Assembly (NCBI RefSeq): GCF_014636315.1
Contig: NZ_BMED01000005.1
Location: forward strand, 186,001 to 250,000
Length of the DNA: 64,000 nt
Direction: 5' to 3'
Source: Parundibacterium terreum
Lineage (GTDB): Bacteria; Pseudomonadota; Gammaproteobacteria; Burkholderiales; Burkholderiaceae_D
Shown: piece after piece, positions 42,341 to 50,137 of the stretch
Numbering within the stretch: position 1 is the first letter of the stretch
Layout of the letters: each line of letters opens with the position of its first letter
Notes under the pieces: model-generated
Databases searched by the model: none
Told to the model about the DNA's origin: nothing
Seen by the model: only the letters and a program-made list of their open reading frames with translations
Position numbers and translations under genes: made by a program

Positions 42341-44074
42341 ATGTTTGAGCTGTTCAGTCCGCAAAAAACAGAAGCCGCCGGCCAGGGCCGCGGGCCCAAC
42401 CGCTGGGACTGGGCTTTATTGCCGCTGGTGCTGGCACTTCTGATCGTATTCGCTTTCGGCGCGATGCAGATGAGCCACCCATTTTCAGTGGGCGAGACTT
42501 CCTATATTTCGCTGGACCCCATCTACCTGCCTTATTATTTGCTGCGCACCATCCTGCGCATGTTTACCGCACTGGGCTTTTCCCTGTTGTTTAGCCTGGC
42601 GTTTGCGGCGATAGCAGTGAAATATGCCAAGGCGGAAAAAATCATGGTGCCGATGCTGGATATCCTGCAGTCGGTGCCCATCCTCGGTTTCCAGGCAATC
42701 GCAATCGCGCCCTTCATTGCTCTGTTTCCCGGGAACCTGTTGGGCGTCGAATGCGCGGCGATTTTCGCGATCTTTACATCGCAGGCCTGGAATATGGCGT
42801 TCAGCCTGTATCAGTCTATACGCACGGTTCCCGCCGAGCTGAGCGAGGCAACCCGGATTTTCCGCTTGTCCAGCTGGCAGCGTTTCTGGCGCCTGGAATT
42901 GCCGTTCGCGATGCCCGGCCTGTTGTGGAATATGATGATGTCGATGTCGGGCGGATGGTTTTTCCTGGTTGCTGCCGAGGCGATTTCGGTTGCCGGACAG
43001 GATATCAAGCTGCCGGGCATAGGCTCCTATATTGCAGTGGCTATTGAGGCAAAGAATGGCGCTGCAATTGCCTGGGCAATCGGCGCAATGCTGACTGGCA
43101 TCCTGCTGTACGACCAATTGTTTTTCCGTCCGCTGCTGGCCTGGGCCGACAAGTTTCGCTTTGAAGAGTCGCAATCGGAGACGGCGCAAGAATCCTGGCT
43201 GTTGCAATGGATGCGCAGCAGCCACTGGTTCCGTGGCTTTACCGATAAATTGTGGGTCTGGCTGAGCCGCCCCTTGCATTGGTTCAGCGTGCGCTACGAC
43301 GGTACCTCTACCAAGGCAAGCGTGCGCCAGATCAACCCTGTATGGTCGCGCGTGTGGGATGTCGTATTGACGTTGGCCTGCCTGTGGGCGGCATACCGGA
43401 TGATCACCTTCATACACAGCGACGTAGGCTGGGGCGAGGCAGGGCATGTGGTCGGGCTGGGACTGATTACCTTGCTGCGCGTGATGCTGCTGATCGCGCT
43501 GGCCTCCGTTGTCTGGGTGCCTATCGCCGTGTGGATAGGCCTGCGCCCGCAGTATTCGCAGCAGGTACAGGCCGTGGCGCAATTCCTGGCGGCATTCCCG
43601 GTGAACCTGATGTTCCCGCTGGTGGTTTTTGTGGTTGTGACGCTGAACCTGAGTCCGAATATCTGGCTCAGTCCGCTGATGGTATTCGGCACCCAGTGGT
43701 ACATACTGTTCAACGTGGTGGCAGGCGCGTCAACGATTCCCAGCGAACTCAGGCTGGCATCGGACAATCTGGGCCTGAAGGGCTGGCTCAAATGGAAGCG
43801 TGTGTATCTGCCGGCGATCTTCCCCAGCTATATCACCGGCGCGATTACCGCCAGCGGCGGTTCCTGGAATGCCAGTATCGTGGCCGAGTATGTGACATGG
43901 GGTAAGACTACGCTGATCGCCGATGGCCTCGGCAGCTATATCAAGCAAATGACTGAAGCCGGCGATTTCCATCGCATTGCACTGGGCATAGGCGTGATGT
44001 GCATATTCGTCATGTTGTTGAACCGTTTTTTCTGGCGCAAGCTGTATTTGCTCGCCGAAGACCGTAGCCGTTGA
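42341..44074 (+). CDS. fused double permease of a NitT/TauT-like ABC importer
   Basis: A 577-residue membrane protein holding two complete binding-protein-dependent permease domains in one chain. I start at the ATG at 42341, behind GGAGG; a TTG 39 bases earlier lacks such a site. Domain 1 (about 20-260) has its cytoplasmic EAA-like loop at ELSEATRIFRLSSWQRFWRL. Domain 2 (about 340-565) has the equivalent loop IPSELRLASDNLGLKGWLKW, and a hydrophilic linker (about 270-330) joins them. This fused form normally pairs with an ATPase carrying an AAA-associated C-terminal domain, as the next gene does. No substrate-binding protein gene is nearby, so the substrate and even the import mode are unknown; nitrate, sulfonate or bicarbonate are only family-level guesses. 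Confidence 0.85.
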   Translation: MFELFSPQKTEAAGQGRGPNRWDWALLPLVLALLIVFAFGAMQMSHPFSVGETSYISLDPIYLPYYLLRTILRMFTALGFSLLFSLAFAAIAVKYAKAEKIMVPMLDILQSVPILGFQAIAIAPFIALFPGNLLGVECAAIFAIFTSQAWNMAFSLYQSIRTVPAELSEATRIFRLSSWQRFWRLELPFAMPGLLWNMMMSMSGGWFFLVAAEAISVAGQDIKLPGIGSYIAVAIEAKNGAAIAWAIGAMLTGILLYDQLFFRPLLAWADKFRFEESQSETAQESWLLQWMRSSHWFRGFTDKLWVWLSRPLHWFSVRYDGTSTKASVRQINPVWSRVWDVVLTLACLWAAYRMITFIHSDVGWGEAGHVVGLGLITLLRVMLLIALASVVWVPIAVWIGLRPQYSQQVQAVAQFLAAFPVNLMFPLVVFVVVTLNLSPNIWLSPLMVFGTQWYILFNVVAGASTIPSELRLASDNLGLKGWLKWKRVYLPAIFPSYITGAITASGGSWNASIVAEYVTWGKTTLIADGLGSYIKQMTEAGDFHRIALGIGVMCIFVMLLNRFFWRKLYLLAEDRSR

Positions 44075-44083
44075 GGATGCAAG

Positions 44084-45388
44084 ATGAGTCAAAATTTATT
44101 GATAGAACTGAAGGGTGTCGCCAAGTCTTTTCGTGCAGCAGATGGCACGGCGCGCAGTGTACTGGAAAAGGTCGATTTTGAACTGAAAGAGGGCGAGATC
44201 GTCGCTTTGCTGGGCAAGTCCGGCTCAGGAAAGTCGACCTTGCTGCGCATTATCGCCGGCCTGATCCCATCCGATACAGGCAAGGTGGCCTATCGCGATC
44301 GCCCTATCTATGGCCCTGTGGCCGGCATAGCGATGGTGTTTCAATCCTTTGCACTCTTCCCATGGCTGACGGTGCAGCAAAACGTCGAGCTGGGTCTGGA
44401 AGCGCAGGGCGTACCTGCTGACGAAAGAGAAACCAGGGCAGATGCGGTGCTGGAGTTGATTGGTCTGGCTGGTTTCGGTGGTGCCTTGCCGCGCGAACTT
44501 TCCGGCGGCATGAAGCAGCGCGTAGGCATTGCGCGCGCGCTGGTGACCAATCCAGATGTGCTGCTGATGGATGAGGCTTTTTCCGCACTTGATGTGCTGA
44601 CTGGCGAAACCCTGCGCAACGACATGCTGGAATTATGGGACGAAGACCGCATCCCCACCAAGGGCATATTGATCGTATCGCACAACATCGAAGAGGCAGT
44701 GATGATGTCGGACCGCATCATCATGCTGTCCAGCGATCCGGGTTGCATACGCTGTGAGGTGAAGATTGATCTGCCTCGTCCACGTAATGTGGATTCGCCC
44801 GAGGTGCGCGCATTGATCGATGAAGTGTATGGTTTGATGACGATGCGTCCTGTGCAGGAAGTTGTTGCCGGCGCTGTCGCGCACAAGCATCAGGGTTATC
44901 GCTTGCCGGAAACCGATGTCAGCCGTATCGAGGCGGTGCTCGACTTGTTGGCCGACGCGCCGTTCAACGGCCGTGCCGACTTGCCGCAACTGGCGGAAGA
45001 GTCGGAGCTTTCCGATGAAGAGCTGTTCCCAACCTATGAAGCACTGGGCCAACTGGGACTTACCTTGGTAGAGAAGGGCGATATCAGCCTGACGCCGCTG
45101 GGCAAGCGTTATGTGGAAGCCGAGCAGTCGCAAAGGCAGGAATTGTTCGGCCAGCAGTTGCTCACGCATATACCGCTGGTAGCGCACATCCGCCGCAGCC
45201 TGGAGCAAGAGGCCAACGGCATGCTGCCGGAAGGCCCGTTCCTGGAATTGCTGGAAGAATTCCTGGAAGCCGATGAGGCCAAGCGCGTACTGGGCGTTGC
45301 GGTGGAGTGGGGCCGTTACGGCGAAGTGTATGAGTACGATTACCATACTGGCCGCCTGACCTTGCCGGAAACGGCGGAAGAGTCCTAG
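44084..45388 (+). CDS. ABC transporter ATPase with AAA-associated C-terminal domain
   Basis: A 434-residue ATPase. Residues 1-250 are a normal importer ATPase: Walker A LLGKSGSGKSTLLRI, Q-loop VFQSFALFPWLTV, signature LSGGMKQRVGIARALV, Walker B VLLMDEAFSALD, switch His in VSHNIEEAVMMSD. The remaining about 185 residues are an extra domain (DVSRIEAVLDLLADAPFNGR ... EELFPTYEALGQLGLTLVEK ... TPLGKRYVEAE) that looks like winged-helix sensor modules and matches the AAA-associated domain seen in this transporter subfamily. It may sense substrate or nucleic acid; unproven. It begins nine bases after the permease, so the two form one unit. Confidence 0.87.
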   Translation: MSQNLLIELKGVAKSFRAADGTARSVLEKVDFELKEGEIVALLGKSGSGKSTLLRIIAGLIPSDTGKVAYRDRPIYGPVAGIAMVFQSFALFPWLTVQQNVELGLEAQGVPADERETRADAVLELIGLAGFGGALPRELSGGMKQRVGIARALVTNPDVLLMDEAFSALDVLTGETLRNDMLELWDEDRIPTKGILIVSHNIEEAVMMSDRIIMLSSDPGCIRCEVKIDLPRPRNVDSPEVRALIDEVYGLMTMRPVQEVVAGAVAHKHQGYRLPETDVSRIEAVLDLLADAPFNGRADLPQLAEESELSDEELFPTYEALGQLGLTLVEKGDISLTPLGKRYVEAEQSQRQELFGQQLLTHIPLVAHIRRSLEQEANGMLPEGPFLELLEEFLEADEAKRVLGVAVEWGRYGEVYEYDYHTGRLTLPETAEES

Positions 45389-45422
45389 CAACCCAGGTTA
45401 GCTGTAGCCGGACCTTCATTGT

Positions 45423-46343
45423 TCAGGCCGGCTGCAGCACTTGTCCCAAAATTTGCAGGAACGCCAGGGTCGCCGGGCTATGCGGGCGGCTCTTCATCTC
45501 CAGCAGGTGCAGGCTGCGAGAGAACGCAATACTGCGCCCCGTATCATCCTTCAATTCCAGCATCTTGATTTTGGCCAGCGCCAGCAAATCATCTGCGACG
45601 GCTCTCGGCAGCATAGCGATGCCAACGCCTTCTGCTACCGTCCTGACAATCGCCTCATTGCTGCCCACCTCCATCGTGTGTGCGGGATCTATCCCGTGTT
45701 CCTTTAGCAACTGCTGCGTTGCTTCACGCGTGCCTGAACCGGGCTCGCGCACTATCCATAGCAGCTTGTTCAAATGGTCCGCACTGAGGGCTGGCCGCTG
45801 ATGCAGCAGCGAAGCGCTTGCCGCAACGACCACCAGTTCTTCCTCATGCCAGTGGCTTGATGAAATCAGGGCATCTTCTACCGGGCCTTCGACCAGCGCC
45901 AGGTCGATACGGCAATCCAGCAGGTCCTGGCTCACCGCCTGGGTATTGCCAACCAGGATGCGTGGAATGATATCGGGAAACAGCATTGTGAAGCGCGCAA
46001 TGAATTGCGGTAGCCAGTAGCTGGCGATAGTCGTACTGGCTCCTATGGTCAGGCTGCCACGGTGCAAGCCTACCCGCGCCCGGATATCGTCCACTGCAGC
46101 GCGTTCCAGCGCAAAGATGCCGCGCGCATGTTCAAACAGTGCTTTGCCGCTTTCCGTCAGGCGTATGCCTTTGCCGCCGCTGACGCCGCGCTCTATCAGT
46201 GGCAGGTCCAGTTGCTGTTCCAGTTCACGCACTGCCTTGGAGACTGCCGACTGGCTGATATGGAGGTTCTCCGCCGCGCGTGAAAAACCGTTTTGCTCGG
46301 CAACGGCAAAAAATACTCTCAGCAGGTGCAAATTCAGTATCAT
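45423..46343 (-). CDS. LysR-type transcriptional regulator, YeiE-like
   Basis: A 306-residue LTTR: winged helix at the N-terminus (FSRAAENLHISQSAVSKAVR) and a two-lobed co-inducer domain (about 95-300) with TIGASTTIASYWLPQFIARF at the first lobe. It is divergent from a YeiH-type transporter gene, 89 bp away, the arrangement of yeiE/yeiH in enterobacteria, so it probably regulates that gene and itself through the shared region. The effector cannot be named. Cytoplasmic. Confidence 0.88.
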   Translation of the reverse strand: MILNLHLLRVFFAVAEQNGFSRAAENLHISQSAVSKAVRELEQQLDLPLIERGVSGGKGIRLTESGKALFEHARGIFALERAAVDDIRARVGLHRGSLTIGASTTIASYWLPQFIARFTMLFPDIIPRILVGNTQAVSQDLLDCRIDLALVEGPVEDALISSSHWHEEELVVVAASASLLHQRPALSADHLNKLLWIVREPGSGTREATQQLLKEHGIDPAHTMEVGSNEAIVRTVAEGVGIAMLPRAVADDLLALAKIKMLELKDDTGRSIAFSRSLHLLEMKSRPHSPATLAFLQILGQVLQPA

Positions 46344-46369
46344 GACTATTTCTCATGGTAATGTGAAAA

Positions 46370-46391
46370 TTATCTATTCGACTCATGATAA
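46370..46391 (+). promoter_or_regulatory. possible LysR-type operator between lysR and yeiH
   Basis: TTATC (46370-46374) and GATAA (46387-46391) form an interrupted dyad with 12 bases between, the size and T-N11/12-A form expected for LysR-type binding sites. It lies 27 bp from the regulator start and 42 bp from the yeiH start. Confidence 0.4.
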
Positions 46392-46432
46392 GCCAAAGAC
46401 TATCCTTATGTCATTATCTTTGGAGTTGAATC

Positions 46433-47497
46433 ATGGAAACGAATTCATATCTGCCGCACTCAGTGTCATCCAAGTTGCCCGGCCTGGCTTTGGCTGGTTT
46501 GCTGGCTGTCCTGGGTATCCTGGCGGCTAAACTTCCGTGGTCGCAGCAATTCGGCTTGAGTGCTTTAAGCCTTGCCATCGTGTTTGGAATTTTGGTCGGT
46601 AATTCCGTCTTTTCCCGCTTTGCGGTTTCTGCTGCCGACGGCGTGGATTTTTCCAAAAATACTCTGCTGAGGGCTGGCATCGTGCTGTACGGATTTCGCA
46701 TCACTTTCCAGCAGATCGCAGCGGTAGGCTGGATGGGTATAGTGACGGATGCCCTGATCGTTGGCCTGACCTTCACGCTGGCGGTGCAGCTAGGCACACG
46801 GGTTTTTAAACTGGACAGGCAAACAGCGATGCTGATCGGTGCCGGCAGCTCTATCTGCGGCGCAGCGGCAGTCATGGCGACTGAACCCGTGGTGCGCGGC
46901 CAGGAGCATAAGGTGTCGGTGGCCGTGGCGACGGTGGTGATTTTTGGAACGATAGCAATGTTTGCCTATCCTCTGGCCTATCCTTATCTTGGTTTGTCCG
47001 AGCAGGCTTACGGCATCTTTGCCGGTTCCACGATTCATGAAGTGGCGCAAGTGGTTGCCGCCGGCAACAGTGTCAGCAGTGCCGCAGCGAGTACTGCGGT
47101 CATAGAGAAAATGCTCAGGGTAATGATGCTTGCCCCTTTTCTGCTGGTGCTGTCCGGCGTGCTGAAACGCAGCCGCCATGCCGGCGTTGCTGGTGTTGCA
47201 GCGGCTAACGTCAATACCGGTACCGTCAAAATCACCATTCCATGGTTTGCGCTATTGTTTGTTGCTGCCAGTGCCGTGCATTCATCTGGATTATTATCTG
47301 CTTCGCTGGTAGACGCGCTGGTGACGCTGGATACAGCGCTGCTGGCCATGGCCATGGCCGCTCTGGGTTTGCGCACCAGCGTGGGCGCAGTACGTCAGGC
47401 CGGCGTACGCCCCATCCTGCTGGCGGCGTGCCTGTTTCTCTTTCTGACGGTAGGTGGCTACTTGATCAATGATGGGGTTCGCCATCTGTTTGCGTGA
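46433..47497 (+). CDS. YeiH/UPF0324 family membrane protein (putative exporter)
   Basis: A 354-residue integral membrane protein with about ten hydrophobic helices. The family hallmarks are FGILVGNSVFSRFA, the glycine-rich LIGAGSSICGAAAVMATEPV, and the histidine motif GIFAGSTIHEVAQVVAAGN. Members are often named putative sulfate exporters, but the transported compound has not been settled, so I do not assign one. GGAG precedes the ATG. Its gene is divergent from a YeiE-like LysR regulator, which likely controls it. Confidence 0.88.
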   Translation: METNSYLPHSVSSKLPGLALAGLLAVLGILAAKLPWSQQFGLSALSLAIVFGILVGNSVFSRFAVSAADGVDFSKNTLLRAGIVLYGFRITFQQIAAVGWMGIVTDALIVGLTFTLAVQLGTRVFKLDRQTAMLIGAGSSICGAAAVMATEPVVRGQEHKVSVAVATVVIFGTIAMFAYPLAYPYLGLSEQAYGIFAGSTIHEVAQVVAAGNSVSSAAASTAVIEKMLRVMMLAPFLLVLSGVLKRSRHAGVAGVAAANVNTGTVKITIPWFALLFVAASAVHSSGLLSASLVDALVTLDTALLAMAMAALGLRTSVGAVRQAGVRPILLAACLFLFLTVGGYLINDGVRHLFA

Positions 47498-47646
47498 ACC
47501 TATTACCGGACGGGCGAGAGCGGAAAACTGTAGGCGTAGTCCTATGTAATGTCGCAACCTAAGTCCAATTGTTTGAATCTTGCCGCTGGATTATGCTGAG
47601 CAGCGACACTTTGAGTGTGGCCTGCATGCTAAAGGGAAGATATCAA

Positions 47647-49101
47647 ATGACAAAATCAATAAAGAAAATGTTTTCTGTGGGTGGCAATTTCCACCTATTG
47701 CGGCAATTGCAATGTGCTCTCCAGTACCCGCAAAGCTGGGCGCGCGTGATACTGCTGATGGCCTTGCCGATATCGCTGTCTGCTTGCGCCAGCCTGCCGG
47801 AAGTGAATTACCTGAGTGACACACTCGCATCTAAAGCAACACCTACCGTAGAGGGTTCCAAGGGGACCATGTCCAGCGGCAGGGCCAGCGCCTTGCTGGA
47901 TAAGCGCTGGTCAAAATCCCCGAATAATCTGAAGGCGGTTGCTGCACTGGAAGAGGCTGCAACCGGTGAACCTCTGATTGCCGGCAACAAAGTGACTTTG
48001 CTGCTGGATGGTCCGCAGACCATGACGGCCATGCTGGATGCGATAGGCAAGGCCAAAGATCACATCAACCTGGAAACCTATATTTTCGATGAAGACGAGT
48101 TGGGCATGCGCTTCGCCAATTTGCTGATGGCAAAGCAAAGGGAAGGAGTGCAGGTCAATATTATCTATGACAGCGTGGGCACCCTGGATACCCCCGAAGA
48201 ATTTTTTACCAATATGCGCAATGCTGGCATTCACCTGATGCCGTTTAACCCGGTAAATCCTTTGAAGCGATTTGGCCATTGGGATCTGAATAATCGCGAT
48301 CACAGAAAGGTGCTGATCGTTGACGGCAGTGTCGCATTTACCGGCGGCGTGAACATCAGCAAGGTGTATTCAAGCGGTTCATTTTTCAGATCCGGTAGCC
48401 GTTCTTCGTCCAAGGCCGGATGGCGCGATACGCATATCAAAATCGAGGGCCCGGCCGTGGCGGCATTGCAGCTCGCCTTCATTGAAGTCTGGGCCAGCCA
48501 GGAAGCGGGAGATCTGCCTGACCGCAAGTTTTTCCCTCCTTTAAATCCGGTGGGAGACAAACTGGTGCGGGTACTGGCCAGCCAGCCGGATGGTGATTAC
48601 GACATTTACAAGGCCTACATCCTGGCGATACAGGAGGCCAAGAAAACGATTCACATAACTTCTGCCTATTTCGTGCCTGATGTGCAAATGGTGCGTGCCT
48701 TGTGCGAAGCGGCCCAGCGCGGAGTTGAAGTCCAGCTCATTTTGCCCGGCGTGTCGGATAACGGCATCGTCTTCCATGCAGGGCGTTCGTTTTACAGCAA
48801 GCTGCTTGAAAGCGGCGTCAAAATTTATCAATTGCAGGTCTCGGTACTGCATGCCAAAACCGCCGTCATCGATGGCGCCTGGTCAACAGTGGGCTCCACC
48901 AATCTTGATACGCGCAGCTTTTTGCACAACCGGGAATTGAATGTGATTGTGCTTGGAGATTCGTTTGCGCAGGATATGGAAAAGGCTTTCAGTGACGACT
49001 TGCGCGGTTCGAAAGAAATTACAAAACAGCAGTGGGAAGATCGTCCCTTCGGTGATAAGCTAAAAGAATGGGGCGCACGAAGAATGGGATATTGGCTTTG
49101 A
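47647..49101 (+). CDS. phospholipase D / cardiolipin synthase-type lipoprotein
   Basis: A 484-residue protein starting at the ATG at 47647 (GGGAAG upstream); longer in-frame starts upstream are less likely. A basic N-terminus leads to a hydrophobic segment ending in a lipobox (LPISLSACASLPE), so the mature protein is probably lipid-anchored on the periplasmic side. Two HKD motifs are present: NNRDHRKVLIVDGSVAF and LHAKTAVIDGAWSTVGSTN, giving the two-copy active site of the phospholipase D superfamily. The closest relatives are ClsB/ClsC-like cardiolipin synthases, which join or hydrolyse phospholipids; the lipoprotein signal is unusual for those and might place the enzyme at the outer membrane. 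Confidence 0.85.
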   Translation: MTKSIKKMFSVGGNFHLLRQLQCALQYPQSWARVILLMALPISLSACASLPEVNYLSDTLASKATPTVEGSKGTMSSGRASALLDKRWSKSPNNLKAVAALEEAATGEPLIAGNKVTLLLDGPQTMTAMLDAIGKAKDHINLETYIFDEDELGMRFANLLMAKQREGVQVNIIYDSVGTLDTPEEFFTNMRNAGIHLMPFNPVNPLKRFGHWDLNNRDHRKVLIVDGSVAFTGGVNISKVYSSGSFFRSGSRSSSKAGWRDTHIKIEGPAVAALQLAFIEVWASQEAGDLPDRKFFPPLNPVGDKLVRVLASQPDGDYDIYKAYILAIQEAKKTIHITSAYFVPDVQMVRALCEAAQRGVEVQLILPGVSDNGIVFHAGRSFYSKLLESGVKIYQLQVSVLHAKTAVIDGAWSTVGSTNLDTRSFLHNRELNVIVLGDSFAQDMEKAFSDDLRGSKEITKQQWEDRPFGDKLKEWGARRMGYWL

Positions 49102-49148
49102 TCTGTCTGCCTGCCCATGGTGGATAGCGAAGGGCGGGGGAGATTGAA

Positions 49149-49640
49149 ATGAAGATAAGAGCAGCGATTGCATTGACTGCATGCGTATGTGTTGCGTGTT
49201 CGACACGCGGACCGGATACGCCATCCAAGCGGGATCAGGAAGCGAAGAAATTGATCAACAAAACCGATACGACATCGAATGCCACGTCGACCGCTTTTAC
49301 CTTTGAAGGCTATAAAAAAGATATCGCCGAGAGAATTGCAGAGGTCAATTCTACCAAGGTATATATAGAGCGGCCGCAAGCCTTGCTGCGTGCAGTGATC
49401 GTGATCAAATATGTCATTGCATCGGACGGCAAGCTATTGCGTAGCGAACTGGTGCGCACCAATCATGATAAGGCGGCGGAATCTATCGCTTTGCTCAGCC
49501 TGAATAACACGGCGCCTTTCCCAAAGCCGGCGTCCCATCTCCTGAAGAACGGCAAAGTGGAAATTTCAGAAACCTGGCTGTTCAATAACGACGGGCGTTT
49601 CCAGTTGCGCACAATTGCCTTGCCGCAGATGACAGAGTGA
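49149..49640 (+). CDS. small lipoprotein with TonB-C-like domain
   Basis: A 163-residue protein with a lipoprotein signal (ALTACVCVACST; cleavage before the Cys at about 12 or 17). After a Thr/Ser-rich linker, the second half AVIVIKYVIASDGKLLRSEL through WLFNNDGRFQLRTI resembles the C-terminal domain of TonB, the fold that contacts outer-membrane partners or peptidoglycan. No TonB transmembrane helix is present, so it is not an energy transducer. It follows the phospholipase-D-type lipoprotein by 47 bp and precedes a small secreted protein, so a shared envelope function is likely but unknown. Confidence 0.7.
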   Translation: MKIRAAIALTACVCVACSTRGPDTPSKRDQEAKKLINKTDTTSNATSTAFTFEGYKKDIAERIAEVNSTKVYIERPQALLRAVIVIKYVIASDGKLLRSELVRTNHDKAAESIALLSLNNTAPFPKPASHLLKNGKVEISETWLFNNDGRFQLRTIALPQMTE

Positions 49641-49692
49641 GCTGGCGGCAGGTTTTTTTGCGGCATAGGCCGCGACTTTTAACGAGGTACCC

Positions 49693-50025
49693 ATGAAGCC
49701 AGGCCTGGTTTTGCTTGCATCCTTGATTTCCCTCTCTTTATCGGCCGGTGCCGCAAATGCCGTGCCTGCAGCGCCAGCGTCCGGGCAAGCTGAAGCACCC
49801 AATGTATTCAAGAACATAGATAGATGCACGTCTGCGGGCTGTGTCATTACCTGCAAAAACAATCTGGGTGCATGGGAGCGGATAGATCAGGCGGCGGAAT
49901 CCGTTACCACCATCAATTATCCAAATGGGAATGTGCGTTTTTTGCTGGATGATGGCGTCAAAGGTAAGCGCACGCTGGTGTATGGCCCCAATAACCTGGC
50001 CTGCACCATCACTGGACACCAATAA
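49693..50025 (+). CDS. small secreted cysteine-containing protein, function unknown
   Basis: A 110-residue protein with a signal peptide (LVLLASLISLSLSAGAANA). The mature part has four cysteines (in RCTSAGCVITCKNNLG and LACTITGH) that could form two disulfides in the periplasm. No family recognised. GAGG precedes the ATG. It closes the trio with the two lipoproteins upstream and is followed by a strong terminator. Confidence 0.6.
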   Translation: MKPGLVLLASLISLSLSAGAANAVPAAPASGQAEAPNVFKNIDRCTSAGCVITCKNNLGAWERIDQAAESVTTINYPNGNVRFLLDDGVKGKRTLVYGPNNLACTITGHQ

Positions 50026-50073
50026 GCCTGGCAAATGAAATTGGCTTAGCCATCCAGTCAGCAGAAAATCAAA

Positions 50074-50103
50074 CGCCGGCAGGAGCTATCCTGCCGGCGT
50101 TTT
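50074..50103 (+). terminator. intrinsic terminator
   Basis: Perfect 11-bp stem CGCCGGCAGGA (50074-50084) / TCCTGCCGGCG (50089-50099) with loop GCTA and TTTT. It separates the plus-strand envelope trio from the convergent FecR-domain gene. Confidence 0.85.
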
Positions 50104-50137
50104 CATTATCTGGCCTTGCTCCAGCCTTAATCCAGCC

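Noticed and set aside
42214..42348. 44-codon frame ending inside the ABC permease start
   Set aside because: It starts within the leader hairpin, has no ribosome-binding site, and its composition is not coding-like. A translated leader cannot be fully excluded.
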